Shown here piece after piece: positions 54,305-62,685 of a stretch of DNA of 64,000 nt. Position numbers and translations under genes: made by a program. This DNA comes from CAYRFQ01 sp964423615 (GTDB lineage Bacteria > Planctomycetota > Planctomycetia > Gemmatales > Gemmataceae). The stretch spans positions 1 to 64,000 of the forward strand of contig CAYRFQ010000035.1 of the NCBI GenBank assembly GCA_964423615.1. The letters are read 5' to 3'. Below the pieces are notes generated by a model that made no database searches, was not told where the DNA came from, and worked only from the letters and a program-made list of their open reading frames with translations. Every line of letters begins with the position of its first letter. The stretch's first letter is position 1.

Positions 54305-54528
54305 GGCTGTGTTTAGCTCTCTTTCGGCGATGTTGCGTCGCCGTTGCGTTTGGTTTTCACGCATCTCAAGGAAGGCTGTTTCAGACTGGCTATTCTGGCC
54401 ATGCGGTTATGTCAGAAACATAGTCTGGAACAAACAAACCCTTAGCGGTTTAAAACGATAAAAAATAACACAAATGCAAAGCCAGTCCGTGAGCCTTCCA
54501 TGATCCAGGTCCGGAAGTAGACACAGCC
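54305..54528. repeat. M2 palindromic element, copy 1 (224 bp)
   Basis: Ends are GGCTGTGTTTA and TAGACACAGCC, a terminal inverted repeat. Subterminal GGAAGGCT and its complement AGCCTTCC follow, then GACTGGCT with AGCCAGTC. The left arm contains a small conserved hairpin (CGGCGA/TCGCCG, about 54327-54343). It is homologous along its length to the element at 62203, but the central part differs. It ends 11 bp before the stop codon of the minus-strand gene at 54540. Confidence 0.8.
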
Positions 54529-54539
54529 TTTTTTTCGAA

Positions 54540-55769
54540 TCAGTTCGGCACCAACGTATCCAACGTCCGAAGCGTTTTGGGGATCTGTTTCTTGAAGCCG
54601 AAATACCCGGCGCGGGCGTGCGGGTGCAGCTCTTTGTCCCAGTTACGCCGCACTTCGGTTGTGTCCAAATTCGCTTGTTTCAACGAGGCATTGATCTGGA
54701 ACGCGACCTCTCTCCAGGGCCCCTGACACGGCTTGAGCGTCACGACTCCGGCGAGCTGCTCTCGCTGACACCAATCTACGACTTCGGCTGCCGGGTCATT
54801 TCCTTCGAGCAGTTCGAACGATATCCCGAAGTGTTCCTGGACTCTCTTTTGACAGTCGAGCATGGCCTGGTCGGAAAAGTCTCGCACGGATTGGGCGAGG
54901 TCGTATTGTTCGGCCACCCATTTCATCCCGCATCCCGCAGCGGCCTTGAATTTGTAGCTCTGGAGTTCCGATAGTTCAGGCGTCAGGTCCTCTTGAAACA
55001 CCAACAGACCGTATTCGTCAGTGTTTCGGAATAAATTCTGGCCGGGGTCGTACGGACCTCTCGGGTACTCGTTGTCTTCGTGCAAGGGTTCGGGGTTGTT
55101 CGCGAGTTGGTGGCCAGGATGAAACCGCCCGTTGGTGAACTTGCGAATGTTCGAAGCGGTGGCCGTGTAGTTCTTGCCTTTCGTTTGTAGTCCCGCCACC
55201 CATCGCCAACTCAACGTGTTCGACGCGGGGTCGGCGTCGAGAAGATGGCGATAGAAGAAGTCCGCCCCCAACGTCCAGGGAAGATTCAACGTGAAAATCC
55301 AGATGCTCGCGAACCACATCCTGGCGTGGTTGTGCAAATACCCATTTTCGACGAGTTCACGCGACCATTCGTCGAAGCAATCGATGCCCGTCTCTCCGGC
55401 GACAGCCTGGGCGTATTGGCTCCGGGAGTCGGCAAACTTCTCCATCCGTTCGCAGTCCTTCTGAAGCGTCGTCAAGTAGTCGAGCCAAACAGACGGCCGC
55501 ATCTCGAGCCAGCCTTTCCAGTACGTCCGCCAGAGCACTTCCTGTATGAATTTTTCTGCCGCGTTGGCCGAGTGTTGGGTCAAAACTTGTTGAACGACCT
55601 CGCCTTCTGTGATCAGGCGTCTACTAATGTACGGTGATAATACGGAAACGTTCGTTCGGTCTTCCGGGCCGTAATCGTGATTACGAGTGTCTGCGTATTG
55701 TCGTCCCGCTCGAGGCAGAAAGTTGTTGAGTCGTTCGAGGCCAGATATTCGTGAAGGATGAAAGTCCAT
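54540..55769 (-). CDS. Photolyase-family protein with FAD domain first (domain order inverted)
   Basis: A 409-residue protein. Residues about 25-235 are a photolyase/cryptochrome FAD-binding domain: NVSVLSPYISRRLITEG, FIQEVLWRTYWKGWLE, GETGIDCFDEWSRELVENGYLHNHARMWFASIWIF, DFFYRHLLDADPASNTLSWRWVAG. The C-terminal part (about 260-409) resembles the alpha/beta domain that normally comes first: YGLLVFQEDLTPE, then a helix-rich part, LAGVVTLKPCQGPWREVAFQINASLKQANLDTTEVRRNWDKELHPHARAGYFGFKKQIP. It is therefore circularly permuted relative to standard photolyases. A GTG start 19 codons upstream is possible. It is divergent from a conventional photolyase gene 155 bp away. Confidence 0.85.
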   Translation of the reverse strand: MDFHPSRISGLERLNNFLPRAGRQYADTRNHDYGPEDRTNVSVLSPYISRRLITEGEVVQQVLTQHSANAAEKFIQEVLWRTYWKGWLEMRPSVWLDYLTTLQKDCERMEKFADSRSQYAQAVAGETGIDCFDEWSRELVENGYLHNHARMWFASIWIFTLNLPWTLGADFFYRHLLDADPASNTLSWRWVAGLQTKGKNYTATASNIRKFTNGRFHPGHQLANNPEPLHEDNEYPRGPYDPGQNLFRNTDEYGLLVFQEDLTPELSELQSYKFKAAAGCGMKWVAEQYDLAQSVRDFSDQAMLDCQKRVQEHFGISFELLEGNDPAAEVVDWCQREQLAGVVTLKPCQGPWREVAFQINASLKQANLDTTEVRRNWDKELHPHARAGYFGFKKQIPKTLRTLDTLVPN

Positions 55770-55924
55770 TAGCAATCTGTATCCGTTTGGGGCAAGTGTG
55801 AGAAAGTTCGACGGAGTGAAACGCACGGTCTATTCATAGAACCGTTCCAGGACACCGGTAAAGTGCCCGATGAAATTCCATCACAAACGTGGGGCCTCTC
55901 GCCGGAAAACACCGATGAGGAATT

Positions 55925-57490
55925 ATGTCGCAACAGAAAACCCAGTTAGTTTGGTTCAAGCGAGACCTCCGCGTCCAAGACCACGCACCGCTCGCGGAGG
56001 CGGCCAAGCGTGGCCCCTGTTTGTGTCTTTACGTGTACGAACCCGAGGTGTACACGGCAGAGGACTTCGATTCGGCAAAAATGAACTTTATTAACGATTC
56101 GTTACGCGATTTGGCTTTGTCACTCAAACGTCTGGGCGGGCGGTTGACATTTCGGGTCGGAACTTTGCCGCAGGCGTTCGAGGAGCTTTATGACGAGTAT
56201 CCGTTCGAAGCCATTTGGAGCCACGAAGAAACGGGTAACGACATCACGTACCGACGTGACCAACGAGTATCCGCGTGGGCCAACGAAAAAGGCATCGCGT
56301 TGCACCAGTTGCCACAAAACGGCGTCGTGCGTGGACTAAAAAGTCGTGACGGTTGGTCCCGTCTCTGGCAACAACGGATGAACGAGTCGACTGCTCCGAT
56401 GCCCGAACACGTGACTCCCGTCGAGGGCCTCACTCACGGCCGGCGACGGTCATTGCGGGAACTCGGACTGCCCGAGAGTACGCGAACCGACGTCCAGCAC
56501 GGAGGAGAATCGCTCGCCCACGAAACTCTCGAAACGTTCCTGACGGATCGAGGCGTAAACTACCGAAGTGATATGTCGAGTCCGTTGACGGGAGAGCAAG
56601 GTTGCAGCCGACTGAGTACCTATCTGGCCTGGGGCAATATATCCATCAAGCAGGTCTACCACGCTGTCACTGCTCGGTCCCAAGAACTCAAGGACATCCG
56701 CAAGGCCAAACAAGAAATCGACAAACGTTGGCTTCCTTCGTTGTCTTCGTATCAGGGTCGATTGCGGTGGCACTGTCACTTCATGCAGAAGTATGAGGAC
56801 GAACCACGCATCGAGTTCGAGAACATCAACCGGGGTTACGACGGCCTTCGCGAGAACGAGTTCAACGAAGAGTATTTCCAACGGTGGTGCGAAGGACGAA
56901 CGGGCTATCCCTTCGTCGACGCGTGCATACGCGCCCTGCATCAAACCGGTTGGACGAACTTTCGCATGCGTGCCATGCTCGTTTCGTTTGCCTCGTACCA
57001 TCTGTGGCTTCACTGGCGGCGTCCGGCGTTGTATTTAGCACAACAATTCCTCGACTTCGAGCCTGGCATCCACTATAGCCAATTCCAAATGCAATCGGGC
57101 GTAACGGGCATCAACACTGTCCGGATTTACTCACCCACGAAACAGGCCCAGGATCAAGACCCCGAAGGAATTTTCATCCGGCGTTACGTCCCGGAACTTT
57201 CTGGCGTCCCAACGAAGCACATTGCCGAACCACATAAGATGGCACAGACCGAACAACGCAAAGCCGGTTGCATTATCGGCAAGGACTATCCAGCCCCGAT
57301 TGTGGATCACAAGGAGGCGACGAAGGCGGCCAAACAGCGAGTTTACGCCGTCAAAGGAAATGCCAAGACCAAAGCCGAATCTCAGAAAGTCTATGAGAAA
57401 CATGGGAGTCGACGCAGGCCGTCGCGTCCTCCGCGAAAGAAGACACCGAAAAAATCGGACTGGGAACAGGGCACATTGCTCGACGGTTAG
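55925..57490 (+). CDS. Deoxyribodipyrimidine photolyase / cryptochrome family protein
   Basis: A 521-residue protein in conventional order. The alpha/beta antenna domain is at 1-140 (QLVWFKRDLRVQDHAPLAEAAKRG, SLRDLALSLKRLGGRLTFRVG). The FAD domain is at about 200-470: CSRLSTYLAWGNISIKQVY, LSSYQGRLRWHCHFMQKYEDEP, GRTGYPFVDACIRALHQTGWTNFRMRAMLVSFASYHLWLHWRRPALYLAQQFLDFEPGIHYSQFQMQSGVTGINTVRIYSPTKQAQDQDPEGIFIRRYVPEL. A Lys/Arg-rich tail closes it. It should use blue light to repair pyrimidine dimers or act as a sensor; the class cannot be fixed by eye. ATG follows GAGGAATT. Confidence 0.92.
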   Translation: MSQQKTQLVWFKRDLRVQDHAPLAEAAKRGPCLCLYVYEPEVYTAEDFDSAKMNFINDSLRDLALSLKRLGGRLTFRVGTLPQAFEELYDEYPFEAIWSHEETGNDITYRRDQRVSAWANEKGIALHQLPQNGVVRGLKSRDGWSRLWQQRMNESTAPMPEHVTPVEGLTHGRRRSLRELGLPESTRTDVQHGGESLAHETLETFLTDRGVNYRSDMSSPLTGEQGCSRLSTYLAWGNISIKQVYHAVTARSQELKDIRKAKQEIDKRWLPSLSSYQGRLRWHCHFMQKYEDEPRIEFENINRGYDGLRENEFNEEYFQRWCEGRTGYPFVDACIRALHQTGWTNFRMRAMLVSFASYHLWLHWRRPALYLAQQFLDFEPGIHYSQFQMQSGVTGINTVRIYSPTKQAQDQDPEGIFIRRYVPELSGVPTKHIAEPHKMAQTEQRKAGCIIGKDYPAPIVDHKEATKAAKQRVYAVKGNAKTKAESQKVYEKHGSRRRPSRPPRKKTPKKSDWEQGTLLDG

Positions 57491-57525
57491 AAATTCGATG
57501 AGGATGCTCCTATGGCTTTTGAAAT

Positions 57526-57587
57526 CCGGTTTGTCTGGACAAACCAGCCAAAAGAAACAAGAGTCCGTGAGCCTTCCATATTCCAGG
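57526..57587. repeat. M2 element fragment
   Basis: A perfect 8-bp hairpin with TG loop (GGTTTGTC at 57526, GACAAACC) is followed at 57562-57587 by AGTCCGTGAGCCTTCCAT plus TTCCAGG, matching the right subterminal part of both M2 elements. The outer ends are missing. It lies 35 bp past the photolyase gene in the 380-bp gap before the next stop codon, which otherwise holds only a dubious 73-codon frame. Confidence 0.6.
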
Positions 57588-57869
57588 AGATTTTGAAGGA
57601 GCGAGTCGTACACCCGGGCAAGATGATTTGCACGGGGTCTCATTTCGAGTTTGGACTTCCGGTTTGCTTGGAAAACAGGAGTAGCCACGCTTGGTCTTTT
57701 GAAGACGTGTGTGTTATACAATCTGTCGGATAGCGAGGTGTCGTTGTTGATCGAGGCAATCGGCTCGAGTTGTCGATTTTCTTGTTCGGTGGTTTGTATG
57801 GGACGACCTAAAACTTAGGCCGATTGAGAGACCGAAAGGCCCGACCATGAGTCGAGTCCCAGAAATTTT

Positions 57870-58784
57870 TTAAAATTGATACCTCACTTCGAACCGGAAG
57901 ATGTTTTCGTACCACCTGTTGCCTGTGATGGGACGACCATAGCCACCGTAGAGATCAAAACGTTCGCCCAACCCAATTCGGAATCCCATTTTCGCATTGA
58001 GAATACTTACGCCGCTGGAGTCGCGAATTTCTGACAGCCCTGATGGAAACAGAACTCCTTCTTTCCCATCCAATACAGTCCAACCTACTAACTCCAACAC
58101 CGGAGTTACACGGATTCGTTCACGAGGATAGAAGTCATAATGCACGCCGAGTCCATAGCGGATCACGTCTCCCGCGAAGTCGGTTCCACCGATGGGAATC
58201 CAATACCGTAGCTCTCCCTCGAAAGCCAAGCGTTCGTTGAACGCTTTGTACACGAGCAAAGCTGGTTCCAGACTCACGTGATCGGTCCCCAATCCTTCGC
58301 CTGCTTCGCCGGTCGGAATGTATGTGCGGAACTGAAACGTGGTGACGGTATCGCAATTGTTCCAAAAGGCCCATTTGAATCCGGCATTCATATCCCCCAG
58401 GCCACCATCGTTGGCGTTGACGAACGGATCGGAAAACCGGACTGGAACTTCGCAAAAAACAGAAAACCGATCCGTCACGAGCGTTTCGCCATACGCGAAT
58501 AATTCCTGCACGTTGGCGCTGCTTTCCGGAAATGGCAACCCAGGCGTTCCAGGTCCTGGTTGGGCATAGAAGAACTCGGCTCTTGCGGGGCGGCGAATGT
58601 TATACCCTGTGTCGACACGAAAGCGAAATTGGTTTCCAGGAATCGCGCTGTCGATATACCCCACCTGCGTATCGCTGACGTCGGTTTCGCCAAGACCCTG
58701 TGCATGGCTCGACTGCGGGCAGAACACGAAAATCACCCCAACCAGGAACGTCAAAAACCCCGATGCAGTTGGTTTCCGAATCAT
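57870..58784 (-). CDS. Outer-membrane beta-barrel protein (transporter-like)
   Basis: A 304-residue protein: signal peptide (TASGFLTFLVGVIFVFCPQSSHA, cleavage at AQG), then a beta-rich region of alternating hydrophobic strands (RFRVDTGYNIRRPARAEFFYAQPG, TDRFSVFCEVPVRFSDPF, GDMNAGFKWAFW, TVTTFQFRTYIPTG, RLAFEGELRYWIPIGG), ending with the C-terminal Phe of outer-membrane barrels (FRFEVRYQF). It resembles the phenol-degradation MetA/transporter-type barrel proteins frequent in planctomycetes. The start at 58784 follows AGAGGATTG. Substrate unknown. Confidence 0.85.
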   Translation of the reverse strand: MIRKPTASGFLTFLVGVIFVFCPQSSHAQGLGETDVSDTQVGYIDSAIPGNQFRFRVDTGYNIRRPARAEFFYAQPGPGTPGLPFPESSANVQELFAYGETLVTDRFSVFCEVPVRFSDPFVNANDGGLGDMNAGFKWAFWNNCDTVTTFQFRTYIPTGEAGEGLGTDHVSLEPALLVYKAFNERLAFEGELRYWIPIGGTDFAGDVIRYGLGVHYDFYPRERIRVTPVLELVGWTVLDGKEGVLFPSGLSEIRDSSGVSILNAKMGFRIGLGERFDLYGGYGRPITGNRWYENIFRFEVRYQF

Positions 58785-58999
58785 CACTTCAATCCTCTGC
58801 GCGCGGGAAAACCACAATTCACAAGCCATGACAAGTATACCGATCGACAAACACATCACCCCCCATGCAAGGTATGTGTCCTAGCGAGAATGTTTCCAAG
58901 ACCGATTGCTGAATTTGTAGGGACAAAAGGGATTAGGACGGTGGGACGTGGGCCAGCGAATTGGACGGATGATAAATGGCTCCTCTGAGGTCCTGCGGA

Positions 59000-61972
59000 T
59001 CAGGATTTGTTTTCCTTCGGTATTTTCGCATTCAGAACTTTGATGACGTTCTGATATTCCGGGTCATCGTGTAAGGGTTGGAAGATGTCGGCTTCATTCG
59101 GCAGACGTCGCAAGGTTCCAGGAAGTCGGTTCACGGTCGTCGTCAACAACTCAACTGCGCGTCGAGCATACGCCCGACGAACTCGGTCGCGTTCTTGGGA
59201 GTTTTCAATAGTGGTGTCTTTCTCGACAAGCGGGATACATCGCGCTGTGAAACAAGCTGCATAGTAAGAATAGAGTGGTTGATCCGAGAACTCGTACGCC
59301 AGAGCCCTGGCGGCTTCCACAGCCTGTTTGTGTTTTTGGAGTTGCACGAGGATTTCCGCGAGCCCCTGGTACCGAGTTCGCAAAAACACCTTGATCTGAC
59401 GATCGTCGGAATTTTGGCCCGAAGCGGCTCGCAAGTGAGTGATCGCCTTTTCAAAACAGTTCCGAACGTGGGGCAGGTCTTTGTTGGCATAGTAGACGTG
59501 AGCCATGTTCCCGTAGACGACGCCAAGTTCTCTCCTGTAGCTGGTAACGTTCGGGTCGGAGTTGACCAGGTCCAACAAAATCTGTTCTGCCTGCTTCCAG
59601 TGCTTCTGGGCCATTTCGCTCTCCTTGGAACGCCAGAGGACATGGCCGAGGCTGTTGTGCACGACTGCCAACTTCAGCTTGTACTTGGGACGTTCCGGGA
59701 AGGCCTCATTGAGCACAACGAGCAGGTCCAACGCACGAGTGAGTTCTCTTCTCGCCGCCGAGTAATTCCGTTGCATGCTCAGGAGGTTTCCGAGGTTTTG
59801 GTACGAGACTGCCAAGTCTCTTCTCCATGTGGCCTTGAAGCGCCATCTCGGGTTCGACGTGAACAAAGTAATCGATTGGCGGTAGTCCTTCGCGGCCCCG
59901 TCGTACTCTTGCAGTTGTTTCCGGAGAACGCCACGATTGATATGGCTCAAAGCAAGTTCATACGTGCAGGCCACGTCGTCGGGGAATTGGTCATGAAGTT
60001 GGCTCAACCGTCCAATGGCATCGTCGAAGTATTCCCTGGCTTCGTCGCCTTTTCCCGCCTTGTTGGTGTAAACAATGCCGAGATTGTACGAACTTCGGGC
60101 CATGACTTTTTGGTAATCCCGGTTTTTCGGAAACTCCTTGATGAGGGGCTGTTGGAGTTGTCGGGCGAGTCGATAATACCGAGTCGCTTGTTCCATGGGT
60201 TGCCCGTTTTGCTTCACCAACTCGCCATACCAGTTGTAACAGTCGGCAAGCTCATAACGGACATCCGGATGAGGAGTGGCGGCTTCTTCAAGGAGACGGT
60301 TCTGTATCGAGATGGCCAACTCGTAGGCCGATTTGGCTTTGTCGTGCTGATGGAGAACACGATAGATTTGCCCCAAACGGAAATGGGCCTGGGCCGTGGA
60401 TCGGAGGATCTTGGGATCGTCGCTGTTGACCTGGGCGAGTTCCTCGTACACTTTCGCCGTTTTCTCGAGAAACTTCCGTTGGAGCGGATCGCCTCGCAAA
60501 GGCTGATCGGCCAAATATTCGGTGGCCACTTCCACATAGACGTCGTCCAGGAAGGCGAGAAGCAGCTCCAGTTTGGAACGAGCCTCGTCGGCGGCCACGC
60601 GGGCTTGTCGTGCCGATTCCTGAACTTGAATGTAGGACCACACACCCATGCCGGTTGTGACAATAACGGCGAGAAGAACCACGCCAATGGCCAGAGCCGT
60701 GCGGGGACTCCTCTTGGTCCACTTCCAGAACTGTTCCGCTCGCCCGACGGGCCGAGCTTCGATCGGTTCGTCGTTCAAAAATCGCCGCACATCCTCGGCC
60801 AACTTCAGGGCGCTGCCATATCGCTTCGTTGGGTCCTTTTGCAAACACTTTAGACAGATCGTTTCCAGATCGCGAGGTATCTTCGACTGGAACTGTCGGA
60901 GAGCCACAGGTTCGGCATGCCGGACTTGGTGGATAGTATCGAAGGTGTTGGCTCCCAAAAAAGGAGGTCGACCGGTAAGAAGTTCATACAGCATCACTCC
61001 GAGGGCATACACGTCAGCCAATGGGCCCACCTGCTTCGGATGGCCCAAAGCCTGCTCGGGAGCCATGTAAGTGGGCGTCCCCAAAATCGAACCTGTCTGC
61101 GTCAATAGTTCGGATTCTTCCAACCTCTTGACCAAACCAAAATCGGTGATTTTCGGTTCTCCGGACGAGGTCAACAGGATGTTGGCTGGTTTCAAATCGC
61201 GATGCACGAGACCTTCCAGGTGTGCGGTGTGGATGGCGCGGGCAAGACATTCAATCAGTTCGGCGGCTTCTTGAGGCGGTTGCGGGATCCCTCTGACTTT
61301 CTGAGCCAAATTCCCGCCATCAACGAACTCGAGTGAGAAGTAGGGGATACCGTTATGTTCGCCAAAGCCATAGATCTGCACTATGTTCGGGTGGTGTAAT
61401 TTGGCCACGGCTTCAGCTTCCGCCCGAAACCGAGCTGTCTGGTGAGGTCCTGCATGGTCACCGGCCAAAATCACTTTGAGGGCCACAACTCGACCCAAAC
61501 TCAACTCGCGAGCCTTGTAAACCACGCCCATACCACCGCGACCCAATTCGGCCAGGATATCATGGTCCGCGATATGCCCTCCGACCCCGACATAGTTGGA
61601 CAGCCGCACTGTCTTTGATGTTACCGCAACGGCAGGGAGGAGTTGAGTTTCCTTCTTCTCCTGGACCTCGGCATGACGAGTGTGTTCCTCGCGTTGCAAG
61701 CGAACCCAGTCCGGGTCAAGGTTGGGAAAACGAGCAATGTACTCCTGAGCACTCCAGTCCTCACCTGCTCGATTTCGCAGAGCCATCTCCAGAATAACAA
61801 GTTGCTGTAAGACGGTACTTCGATGACTTATCTCGCGTTTTCCCAAGATATCTTCGACACGAACGCAGTTTCTCGCTTGGAAGTCTTTTTCGAACTTATC
61901 ACAAAGCTCATTCACCTCCAAGATGACGGAGAGCGGCAAATCAGTCACATCTCGGAGCCTTGGATTTTCCAC
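59000..61972 (-). CDS. Membrane Ser/Thr kinase with C-terminal TPR array
   Basis: A 990-residue protein. The Hanks kinase is at about 135-400 (ELGRGGMGVVYKARELSLGRVVALKV, HRDLKPANILL, DFGLVKRLEES, GTPTYMAPEQALG). A membrane span follows at about 432-452 (TALAIGVVLLAVIVTTGMGVW), then roughly ten TPR-like repeats (FRLGQIYRVLHQHDKAKSAYELAISIQ, SYQNLGNLLSMQRNYSAARRELTRALDLL). The GTG at 61972 is chosen because AAGGAGG lies 6 bases before it; an ATG at 62035 without a ribosome site gives 21 more residues. The TPR part should lie outside the cytoplasmic membrane. Targets unknown. Confidence 0.9.
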   Translation of the reverse strand: MENPRLRDVTDLPLSVILEVNELCDKFEKDFQARNCVRVEDILGKREISHRSTVLQQLVILEMALRNRAGEDWSAQEYIARFPNLDPDWVRLQREEHTRHAEVQEKKETQLLPAVAVTSKTVRLSNYVGVGGHIADHDILAELGRGGMGVVYKARELSLGRVVALKVILAGDHAGPHQTARFRAEAEAVAKLHHPNIVQIYGFGEHNGIPYFSLEFVDGGNLAQKVRGIPQPPQEAAELIECLARAIHTAHLEGLVHRDLKPANILLTSSGEPKITDFGLVKRLEESELLTQTGSILGTPTYMAPEQALGHPKQVGPLADVYALGVMLYELLTGRPPFLGANTFDTIHQVRHAEPVALRQFQSKIPRDLETICLKCLQKDPTKRYGSALKLAEDVRRFLNDEPIEARPVGRAEQFWKWTKRSPRTALAIGVVLLAVIVTTGMGVWSYIQVQESARQARVAADEARSKLELLLAFLDDVYVEVATEYLADQPLRGDPLQRKFLEKTAKVYEELAQVNSDDPKILRSTAQAHFRLGQIYRVLHQHDKAKSAYELAISIQNRLLEEAATPHPDVRYELADCYNWYGELVKQNGQPMEQATRYYRLARQLQQPLIKEFPKNRDYQKVMARSSYNLGIVYTNKAGKGDEAREYFDDAIGRLSQLHDQFPDDVACTYELALSHINRGVLRKQLQEYDGAAKDYRQSITLFTSNPRWRFKATWRRDLAVSYQNLGNLLSMQRNYSAARRELTRALDLLVVLNEAFPERPKYKLKLAVVHNSLGHVLWRSKESEMAQKHWKQAEQILLDLVNSDPNVTSYRRELGVVYGNMAHVYYANKDLPHVRNCFEKAITHLRAASGQNSDDRQIKVFLRTRYQGLAEILVQLQKHKQAVEAARALAYEFSDQPLYSYYAACFTARCIPLVEKDTTIENSQERDRVRRAYARRAVELLTTTVNRLPGTLRRLPNEADIFQPLHDDPEYQNVIKVLNAKIPKENKS

Positions 61973-62202
61973 GAGGATGCCTCCTTGATACTTGCAGAGA
62001 CGAGGATTACTTGCCGAAGGAACAAGTAATCCCATCTTAAACCGTGGAGGAAAGGAAAACTGAAATTTTTCGAAAGAAGCAAAAGGCCTTGTCCTTCTCG
62101 ACGTTCTTCCGGCTGGCTGCTCGAAGCATTGGCAGTTCCCGAGGCTTGAAAATCTCTCACTCTCTTGCGTTCTGGATCGGCTTCCTGTACGACAATAACA
62201 AT

Positions 62203-62425
62203 GGCTGTGTCTAGCTTTCTGTCGGCGATGTTGCGTCGCCGTTGCGTTTGGTATCCGTGCGTCTCAAGGAAGGCTGTTTCAGACTCACTGATCGGGTTTG
62301 GCCAAAGGTCTTCGACCCAAGTCTGGAGCAACCTCGTAGTTCGCGGTTTCTTGGGTCGAAGACCTTTGGCCAAACCCGGTGAGTCCGTGAGCCTTCCATG
62401 GTCCAAGTGACGAAGTAGACACAGC
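62203..62425. repeat. M2 palindromic element, copy 2 (223 bp)
   Basis: Ends are GGCTGTGTCTA and TAGACACAGC. It carries the same subterminal GGAAGGCT pair and conserved CGGCGA/TCGCCG hairpin as copy 1. Its centre is a perfect inverted repeat of about 29 bp (starting CGGGTTTGGCC near 62293 and ending GGCCAAACCCG near 62378) with a 29-base loop. GACTCAC and GTGAGTC flank that core, in the place where copy 1 has GACTGGCT and AGCCAGTC. It lies between the kinase start and the gene at 62686, in a 650-bp gene-free gap. Confidence 0.85.
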
Positions 62426-62685
62426 TTTTTCTTTTCCGCGTCTTGGCTTGCTGTCGGTTTTCGTTAACCGACGGATGCAACCGCACAGCATTTCCCAATG
62501 GGCCATCCTGTTTCTGCTCATTGTGTACCTGTCTTGGCACAGTTTTTGTTCCTTGTGTTATCTTAGGAGTCTTGAGACCTGAACCGCACACTGCGAGAGT
62601 ATCTCAACAACACAACTGTGCGGTTCCAGCACCTCACTTCCTTCGAAACTCAGGTGATTGCGAATCCAAGAAAGGTAAATTTTCG

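Noticed and set aside
57512..57733. 73-codon frame after the photolyase gene
   Set aside because: A weak ribosome site exists, but the frame reads through the M2 fragment and gives no recognisable protein.
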